Assembly: GCA_030426295.1 (NCBI GenBank)
Contig: JAUHYY010000002.1
Coordinates: 1-35,326, forward strand
DNA length: 35,326 nucleotides
Direction: 5' to 3'
Source: a bacterium
GTDB taxonomy: Bacteria; Patescibacteriota; Gracilibacteria; UBA1369; GCA-2718715
A program made the position numbers and the translations under genes. Positions 29,038-35,326 of this stretch are shown piece after piece (position 1 is the first letter of the stretch; every line of letters starts with the position of its first letter). The notes under the pieces are model-generated. The model saw nothing but the letters and a program-made list of their open reading frames with translations. It was not told where the DNA came from and ran no database searches.

Positions 29038-30450
29038 ATGGAAATCAATCGAAATATATTTAGGGCTTATGATATTAGAGGTATAGCGATGGGGGAGAGT
29101 CCAGATTTAACTGTGGAGGCAGCTCTTCATATTGGTAAAGCTACAGGTACACATTTTGTGCGTTTAGGTCGAAAGAATCTTGTTTGTGGACGTGATGGAA
29201 GAATGACAAGTGATGATCTTACAAGTGCTTTTATTGAAGGTGTGTTAAGTACTGGTTTGAACGTGCATGATATAGGTTTGGCTACTTCGCCTATGCTCTA
29301 TTACGCAGTGAGTATTGATGCCTATGATTGTGGTGCGTGTGTGACAGCTTCGCATAATCCAAAGGAATATAATGGGTTTAAGATTGTTGATGATTGGGCT
29401 CATAGTGTTTGTGGTGATGAGTTGCAGGAGGTTTATGAGCTGACTGTTAGAGAAGATTATGAAGTTGGTGAGGGTAAGAGATTCGATGCCAAAGTGCTTG
29501 ATAGTTATATGGAAAAGCTTCATTCAATGGTAAATATTGATAAGCCTTTGAAGATTGTTGTGGATTCGGGTAATGGAGTTACTGGTCCTTTTGTTGAAAG
29601 ACTTTTTTCATTGCCGGGAATTGACCTCCATACGCTTTATACAGACATTGATGGTGATTTCCCTAATCATATTGCTAATCCTGAGAAGCCTGAGAATCTG
29701 GTCGATTTGAAAGCTAAGGTTATAGAACTTGGTGCTGATTTAGGTCTTGGATTTGATGGTGATGGTGATAGGGTTGGTATTCTTGATGAGAATGGTGAGC
29801 ATTATAGTTGTGATCTTTTGTTAATGCTTCTGGCGCGTGATGCTTTGAGTAGAAATCCAGGGCGTAAAGTAGTGTTTGATGTTAAGTCGTCTAAGGTTGT
29901 AGAGAACGATATTAAGGCGCATGGGGGAATCCCAATTAGAACAAAGACTGGGCATTCACATATTGAAAAGGCGATTAAAGAAACCGATGCGATCATAGGT
30001 GGTGAAATTAGTGGTCATATGTTCTTTGCTGAGAATTATTTTGGTGTAGATGATGCGTTTTTAGCTGCATTGAAATTATTGCAAATGGCTTCACTTGCTG
30101 AACATAAGTTTTCTGGATTTTTTGATGACTTACCTAAGGTGTATAATACTCCAGAGATTCGTTTAAGTTGTGATGATAATCGTAAGTTTGAGTTGGTAAA
30201 GGAGTGTGTTCATGCATTCAAAGCTAGAGGCCTTGATGTATTGACTGTCGATGGAGCCTTTGTAGAGCTTAATGACTTTACATGGGGAGCCTTAAGAGCT
30301 TCTAATACAGCTCCACAATTAACATTAAGGTTTGAGTCAGACTCAGAAGAAGGTTTGCAAAAAGTTTTAGCAGTATTTTTAGAGGTTCTGGATGGTAAGG
30401 GAATTGAGCTTGCCAAAATAGCGAAATATGCTGGCTGGAGCTCGGTGTAG
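29038..30450 (+). CDS. Phosphomannomutase/phosphoglucomutase
   Basis: A 470-residue alpha-D-phosphohexomutase with four domains. The phosphoserine loop is TASHNPKEYNGFKI (about residues 103-116, Ser105), the metal loop GFDGDGDRVG (about 239-248), the sugar-binding loop GGEISGHMFF (about 321-330), and the phosphate-binding loop in domain 4 is around RASNTAPQLTLRFE. The start, NIFRAYDIRG, is typical of AlgC/ManB-type enzymes. It interconverts mannose/glucose 6- and 1-phosphates to supply sugar nucleotides for surface polysaccharides. It lies just before a giant secreted surface protein but has its own promoter. Confidence 0.95.
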   Translation: MEINRNIFRAYDIRGIAMGESPDLTVEAALHIGKATGTHFVRLGRKNLVCGRDGRMTSDDLTSAFIEGVLSTGLNVHDIGLATSPMLYYAVSIDAYDCGACVTASHNPKEYNGFKIVDDWAHSVCGDELQEVYELTVREDYEVGEGKRFDAKVLDSYMEKLHSMVNIDKPLKIVVDSGNGVTGPFVERLFSLPGIDLHTLYTDIDGDFPNHIANPEKPENLVDLKAKVIELGADLGLGFDGDGDRVGILDENGEHYSCDLLLMLLARDALSRNPGRKVVFDVKSSKVVENDIKAHGGIPIRTKTGHSHIEKAIKETDAIIGGEISGHMFFAENYFGVDDAFLAALKLLQMASLAEHKFSGFFDDLPKVYNTPEIRLSCDDNRKFELVKECVHAFKARGLDVLTVDGAFVELNDFTWGALRASNTAPQLTLRFESDSEEGLQKVLAVFLEVLDGKGIELAKIAKYAGWSSV

Positions 30451-30464
30451 GGGCTCTCTTATGT

Positions 30465-30470
30465 TATAAT
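30465..30470 (+). promoter_or_regulatory. -10 box of the surface protein gene
   Basis: A perfect TATAAT 35 bases before the ATG at 30506; no good -35 box is seen. Confidence 0.5.
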
Positions 30471-30505
30471 GGCTAGATTTATTTAAAAATTTAACCATTA
30501 AACAA

Positions 30506-33500
30506 ATGGATATACCACTTCAAAATCTTAAGAAAAGGCTACAAAAAGTCGTTTCTATCTTTGCGATGGTGACGCTACTTGCGACATCTTTGCCTTTAAA
30601 TATTTATACAGCTTTAGCTCAAGGTGCGCCTCCGAAGTATGAAAGTGTTACTGTTACTCAATCAGCTGCTACAGATGCAATGGGGCCTAACATGGTTCTT
30701 TTGATGTTTGATCAGGTGCTTGATACTGAGAACGCAGATGCTTCAATGTTTAGTATTAAGGACGTTTCAATTCAGTCTATTAGTACAGATGTGTGGAATA
30801 ATAAAGGTATATTATTATTTACTGATGTTCTTGTGAATAAGGGCGATACTGTTTCTGTTAAAGATCTTCCTTTTTTAACCACTTCTAATCTTTTAACTAA
30901 AGATGTTGTTGTAGGTGATTTTAGCAAGCTCAATACTGGTGATGAAAAGCTTCAAAATGTAACTTTCAGTGGCCAAGATATTGTAATTAAATCGGAAAAC
31001 GGTGGTACTTTTGATTCTAAATCAAGTATTAATCCGCTTGTACATGGTGACTTTGGTGAAGGCTTGGTTACATATCAAGGAGTAGTTGCAAATACCGTTA
31101 TTAGTGGTGATACAGTTACTCTTACTCCCATTGCTGATGTGTCTGCAATGAATTTAACTATTTGTTTAGATGGGCTTCAGTTAAGTAATGGAACTTATCT
31201 TCTTGATAACTGTACAGATGTTAATGATGGTATAGATGGCGGAAACGAAGGCGGAGGAGGTGGCGGTGGTAACCAAGAAGGGATTACAGGATTTTATTAT
31301 GAAGTTAATACCCCTCTTGATTATGATCCAAAAACGAATAAAATAACTATTAGATATGGTATTGGAATTAATAATACTCAAAATGCAGAGTACTTAGGGT
31401 TTAATTATTATTTTGATGATAATGGTCAAGGTATAAGTTCAATTGATATTTCTGACCCAAAGTTAATTGAGTCTAATGTTTTAGATATTAATAATACTAC
31501 TGTTGCTCAACTTGGTGGACCACATAGTATTACTTTTTATCAGTCAGGAGGTATTCCATCAGGGGAAGGGTATGTTGATGTTTCGTTTATAGTTGATGAT
31601 GGGAATTTCCCTGATGTTTATTATGGAGCCTTCGTATTTACTGATCCTAATGATGTTTATAGTTCTATAGTTGGTGGTACTGAGTATAGTTCAGGTGGAT
31701 TTGGTATTGGTCAAAATCCACAAGGGGGAGGTGGTGATCCAGAGGTTTCTGATCTCAGTATTGCATACTTTAATGCGATTGATTCGAATACAGTTGAATT
31801 GAGTTTTAACCCTACAATTGAGGACCCTGATAATGCTGGTAATTTAGCTCTTCAATTTAGTGATAGCAAAAATAATGTTGTTACTCCTAGTAATGTTACT
31901 TTAACTGATACGAATTTAGATCCTTTGGATGGTATTGCAGTTGTAGGTGATTATATAGTTTTATCTCGAAGTAGTGGAATGACTAGTGGTGGCGGGTATT
32001 TCACTATTCGGTTTGATATGTCCCTCACGGATGGTGATAATGTTAATGTGTTTGGGGTTTTAGTTTCAGATGCTCTTGATCCTGACAATTCACATAATGG
32101 TTCTAACGTTACTAGTTCTGGTGTGATTGGATCATTTGGAGGTCAAGGTGGTGGTGGCGATGAAGGAGCAGATGCTCTTTCTGGAGCTACTATTGGATCG
32201 TTTACTACGAGTTCAGCTACATTAACGTTTACGCTCGGTGATAGTGGTCTACCTGCTAATCATTATATTAAATATTCATTCACATCTAATGCTGTTTCTC
32301 TTGTTCCTGCGGATGGGACAGTAAGTAGTGTTGTAGCTACTCATGCTGAAGGTAATAGTGGTTCTATTAATTTTAGCAATCCAGACTTTTACTTCAGTGA
32401 TGGTAGTGATATTTCTGCAGGTATGGATCTTTCTTTCGTTGCAGATGGTGGATTCAGTAATGCTCAAGAGGGTAGTCAAGTTGATATGACTGCACAATTA
32501 TTTGGCAATGGTAAAGATGGCATCCCAGGTACTGGTGATGATATTGCATATGGAGATGCTGTTTCAGGGTCAGCGGTTATTGCTCCTGATCAAGTACAGA
32601 AAGCTGTTCTTAATAAGATGATTACTTCAAATGTTTCTGAAGCTATCAAGGCAACAGATGTAAGTCAAAATGAGCTTAGAGCTTCATTCAGTCTTGCAGA
32701 TTCTGCAAGTCTTGAAAATGGTAGATTCAGATTTTATGTGATGCAGCAAGATTTAAGTGCTCCATATAATATTACGGATGCTACATTAGTGGGCACAAAC
32801 TTAACATGTGATGAAAGTATTTCTGCAGTTGTATCTGATGATAATTCATATATAGATGTTTCGTGTCCAGGTACACTTGAGCAAGCTAATTACACTTCAG
32901 GTTTGAGTTTCTCATTTAGCCTCACGTTCGGTGAAGGAGCTCCTTCACCTTTAGATGCTGTTAAAGTAGGTGTTATGGCACTTGATTCTCAGAAACAACA
33001 AATTGGTAATACATTAATTACTGATGATATTACGGTTGGAAGTAAAGGTAACTTAGGTGTTGCTGATGAAGAAGGTGCTACTCCAGTTAGTGGTCCTTGT
33101 GATCTTGATAATGCAAATCAGCCTCCGTTCTTGCTTTATACAAGTCCACAACATAATGTTCCTGTTAATGCACCGATTTATCTGTACTTTAGTGAATGTA
33201 TTAGTTTAAATGAAAACGATATTAAACTTGAGTCAGGTGGGCAAGATATTGAGTTCGAAGTTGCACTCGATTCTCAGCCTGATGGGGAAAGTGGTGAAAC
33301 TATAGCTGCACTTGCGATTACTCCAACCTCAGGATTACCTGCTAATTCGCCGGTGGTACTTTATATTAAGGGTGCTAAAGATGCAGATAATAATCCTATT
33401 CCAATTAATGGATCTGTAAATATTGATGGTATTGATACTCAAATATTTGTAATGGATATGTTTACAGGTGTTGGTGCTGACTTTACTTTCGATTTTGGTA

Positions 33501-35326
33501 ATCCGCCATGGCTTGAAGGTACTGCTCCAAGTCTTGAAGAAATTATTCCAAGAAATTCTAAGTTGCTGCTTAAATTTAATGAGCCAATTGATTCTTCAGT
33601 GATTAGTACTGATAACTTTGTTGTGTATAACTTTGGTACAGGGCAAGCTCTAACAGGAGATAACTATCAAGTAGTTCAGTCTCAGAGAGATCCTTCTGTG
33701 ATTATGATTAGACCTGCTGTGCCTAAAGGAAGTCAAGATACTCCTTTGTGGCCTGCAAATACAGAGTTAGAAGTTAGAATTGGTGGAGAGGTTAAATCTG
33801 AGTTTGGTTTCCCTCTTGGAGGTGATGGGATTTCTGTGACCTATAATATTAATGGTGCAACTGATGATACTGCTCCAACAATTAAAGCTGCATTGTCAGG
33901 GTTTGCTGCTTCTGAGCCAGCGACATTTACTGATGGTGAAATCAATGTTGCAATTTCAGCTCCAATTTTAACGTTAGTACCTAGTGAAGGTATTGACCCT
34001 ACAACAATTCTAAATGGTATTACTTGTAGTAATAATGTGGATTGTGCGTTTGAATATAATGTTGAAGAGAACCTAATTCAGGTTTACTTCGAAAATGTGA
34101 CAGGGTCTTCGCCAGATGATTCGTTTACAATTACAGCTTCTGGTCTGCAAGATCTTGCTGGTAATACAATTACTGAAAGATCAGCAAGTGTTACATTTAC
34201 AAGTGCTACAGATGATGATGTTCATGTAGTTGATTTCTTTGCTAATCCGTTTGAGGTTATGCTTAAGTTTGATCAATTGATGAATGATTCTACTCTGAGT
34301 CTTACTAACAGTGTCCTTAATAAGGCAAACTACAGTATTAAAGATTCGAATGGAGTGACTGTAAGTATGGATAACGTAATTATTGATTATGATAGAGCTA
34401 CTTCTGAGCTTTACCTTAGAGGTCTTGACCTCGTAGATGCAGGTAGAGTTGATGTAGTTCTAAACTCAAATATCCTATCTAAATTTGGTGATAATTTACT
34501 TGATAATGCTGTATATAAATTAGGTATTGAATCAGCTGATTCATTTGGTGCTCACTTTGATGATGAATTTGATAAAAATTTCTGGTCGACACCAGTTATT
34601 GTTGAGCCGCTAAATAGATTAGCTGGTCAAACTGGAGTACTTCATGTTGAGTTCACTCTTGGTTCTGGTCAAACTATTGAAGATGGTGATCAAGTGATTA
34701 TTACTATGCCAGCTGGGTTTACGACAACTGGAGACCTAGCAGAAGATCCTTTTAGTCCATTTACATCTAATAAATCATTTGATGATAGCAAGAGATTAAA
34801 TTTTGATTCATTCTCTGAATCAGATGCTATTCAAAATAGAGGTGCTCAGACAGCTGATGGTGTATTTGCTAACGGTGGAGTTATTGTAGTTGTTCTTGAT
34901 ACTGAAGATAGTTTCTCTGAAGGTGATGTCATTGCATTTGATTTGAAGGGTATTAAGAATTCATCTGTTGATGGTGATTATGAATTTGGATTAAAAGTTA
35001 AGACTGGTAATGATAATGGTGATATCGTTAAGTATACGCTTTCTCCTCTAGGATTTGATATTCTTGGTGGAGATAGTTATTATAAAGCTGATGTACAAGT
35101 TGTAGGTGGATCTGATCTGGAAGGTGTCACAGTTAATGTTGTAGCAAGAACTCATGCTGGAGACGTTCCAATGAGTGGTGTATTTGATGAAAATGGTGTA
35201 GCAGACTTAGATATTATTATTCCAGTTGCTGGAGAATTTGAAGTGTTTGTTGCTGACCCAACTGTTGGACCTAATGGTGAATATAGGCCACCCAGACAAG
35301 GTCTTAGAATGTATATCGATGATAAC
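30506..35326 (+). CDS. Giant secreted Ig-like surface protein (3' end outside window)
   Basis: Open for 1607 codons to the window end without a stop. Residues 1-40 are a Sec signal peptide (basic start, hydrophobic VVSIFAMVTLLATSLPL, probable cleavage after TALA). The rest is repeated beta-sandwich-like domains. Three glycine-rich linkers (about residues 245-259, 405-410 and 545-553) separate the first modules; later modules resemble SbsA-type Ig-like (Big_5) domains, e.g. PPFLLYTSPQHNVPVNAPIYLYFSE-type starts near residue 873 and NSKLLLKFNEPIDSSVIS near 1017, and a calcium-type GNGKDGIPGTGDD stretch near residue 669. It is Asp/Asn-, Ser- and Gly-rich with few Cys. It probably acts as a cell-surface adhesin or layer protein; an anchor may lie downstream. 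In this kind of organism such proteins are candidates for host contact. Confidence 0.85.
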   Translation, partial: MDIPLQNLKKRLQKVVSIFAMVTLLATSLPLNIYTALAQGAPPKYESVTVTQSAATDAMGPNMVLLMFDQVLDTENADASMFSIKDVSIQSISTDVWNNKGILLFTDVLVNKGDTVSVKDLPFLTTSNLLTKDVVVGDFSKLNTGDEKLQNVTFSGQDIVIKSENGGTFDSKSSINPLVHGDFGEGLVTYQGVVANTVISGDTVTLTPIADVSAMNLTICLDGLQLSNGTYLLDNCTDVNDGIDGGNEGGGGGGGNQEGITGFYYEVNTPLDYDPKTNKITIRYGIGINNTQNAEYLGFNYYFDDNGQGISSIDISDPKLIESNVLDINNTTVAQLGGPHSITFYQSGGIPSGEGYVDVSFIVDDGNFPDVYYGAFVFTDPNDVYSSIVGGTEYSSGGFGIGQNPQGGGGDPEVSDLSIAYFNAIDSNTVELSFNPTIEDPDNAGNLALQFSDSKNNVVTPSNVTLTDTNLDPLDGIAVVGDYIVLSRSSGMTSGGGYFTIRFDMSLTDGDNVNVFGVLVSDALDPDNSHNGSNVTSSGVIGSFGGQGGGGDEGADALSGATIGSFTTSSATLTFTLGDSGLPANHYIKYSFTSNAVSLVPADGTVSSVVATHAEGNSGSINFSNPDFYFSDGSDISAGMDLSFVADGGFSNAQEGSQVDMTAQLFGNGKDGIPGTGDDIAYGDAVSGSAVIAPDQVQKAVLNKMITSNVSEAIKATDVSQNELRASFSLADSASLENGRFRFYVMQQDLSAPYNITDATLVGTNLTCDESISAVVSDDNSYIDVSCPGTLEQANYTSGLSFSFSLTFGEGAPSPLDAVKVGVMALDSQKQQIGNTLITDDITVGSKGNLGVADEEGATPVSGPCDLDNANQPPFLLYTSPQHNVPVNAPIYLYFSECISLNENDIKLESGGQDIEFEVALDSQPDGESGETIAALAITPTSGLPANSPVVLYIKGAKDADNNPIPINGSVNIDGIDTQIFVMDMFTGVGADFTFDFGNPPWLEGTAPSLEEIIPRNSKLLLKFNEPIDSSVISTDNFVVYNFGTGQALTGDNYQVVQSQRDPSVIMIRPAVPKGSQDTPLWPANTELEVRIGGEVKSEFGFPLGGDGISVTYNINGATDDTAPTIKAALSGFAASEPATFTDGEINVAISAPILTLVPSEGIDPTTILNGITCSNNVDCAFEYNVEENLIQVYFENVTGSSPDDSFTITASGLQDLAGNTITERSASVTFTSATDDDVHVVDFFANPFEVMLKFDQLMNDSTLSLTNSVLNKANYSIKDSNGVTVSMDNVIIDYDRATSELYLRGLDLVDAGRVDVVLNSNILSKFGDNLLDNAVYKLGIESADSFGAHFDDEFDKNFWSTPVIVEPLNRLAGQTGVLHVEFTLGSGQTIEDGDQVIITMPAGFTTTGDLAEDPFSPFTSNKSFDDSKRLNFDSFSESDAIQNRGAQTADGVFANGGVIVVVLDTEDSFSEGDVIAFDLKGIKNSSVDGDYEFGLKVKTGNDNGDIVKYTLSPLGFDILGGDSYYKADVQVVGGSDLEGVTVNVVARTHAGDVPMSGVFDENGVADLDIIIPVAGEFEVFVADPTVGPNGEYRPPRQGLRMYIDDN

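Noticed and set aside
1..35326. Recoding of TGA as glycine (Gracilibacteria/Absconditabacteria code)
   Set aside because: Conserved genes end at TGA where their families end (nadE, nadM, the TrmB-type gene, the recombinase), and no conserved frame contains an internal TGA.
1..35326. CRISPR array or cas genes
   Set aside because: No regularly spaced repeats of 20-40 bases; the only long repeats are the att sites and the two 109-bp copies.

Overview
The window is AT-rich and gene-dense. It looks like a chromosome segment of a Candidate Phyla Radiation (Patescibacteria) bacterium. The support is the CAP-domain protein with an N-terminal FIPHHGN..PH motif, which I recall from many such genomes, short zinc-ribbon ribosomal protein bL33, an archaeal-type NMN adenylyltransferase, PspC and DUF1761-like membrane proteins, a giant secreted Ig-like protein, and almost no recognisable Shine-Dalgarno sites. 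TGA is an ordinary stop (for example the TrmB-type regulator, nadE and nadM), so the UGA=Gly code of Gracilibacteria/Absconditabacteria does not apply. I cannot fix the lineage more closely from the sequence alone.

Layout. 1-252 is the end of a penicillin-binding transpeptidase. 294-473 is bL33 on the minus strand. 562-2335 is a minus-strand DNA-damage operon, umuD-umuC-alkyltransferase, whose UmuD lacks its N-terminus and both autocleavage residues. It is divergent from an unrecognised 1331-residue protein (2459-6454) ending in a class I glutamine-amidotransferase-like domain. That gene converges on a PAS-PAS-PAS-GAF sensor, which overlaps a (p)ppGpp synthetase lacking the HD hydrolase. 9314-15547 holds small or ordinary genes: a tiny lipoprotein, an RRM RNA-binding protein, a TspO-like membrane protein, a CAP protein, a guanine deaminase, an AEC transporter and a TrmB-type regulator.

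15566-21985 is the most unusual part. It is an element integrated in a tRNA-Thr(GGU) gene, bounded by a 46-bp direct repeat of the 3' half of that tRNA. It carries a Fic protein, several small or membrane proteins, a divergent tyrosine recombinase, a zinc-ribbon/PIN nuclease candidate, and a canonical tyrosine integrase beside the intact tRNA. A 109-bp sequence occurs at the left end and again after fic, as if two elements had accreted. These repeats and a third region at 18223-18353 can fold into the same pseudoknot arrangement and share the decamer GGGGTACACC. I think this is a candidate undescribed RNA family. A 5' remnant of a second tRNA-Thr, with a good promoter, lies just outside.

22303-35326 returns to chromosomal genes: padR-pspC, an unknown gene, a 326-bp structured gap, a site-2 protease, bL28, a DUF1761-like protein, a Cys-rich lipoprotein overlapping a SpoU methyltransferase, smpB, nadE-nadM, a phosphohexomutase, and the first 1607 codons of a secreted Ig-like surface protein that runs off the window.

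Regulation seen directly: bidirectional terminators at 265-291, 9909-9939 and 24365-24409, plus-strand terminators at 9472-9495 and 25694-25719, sigma-70-like promoters close to start codons (several mRNAs look leaderless or nearly so), and palindromic operator candidates at umuD, padR and the hexomutase gene.
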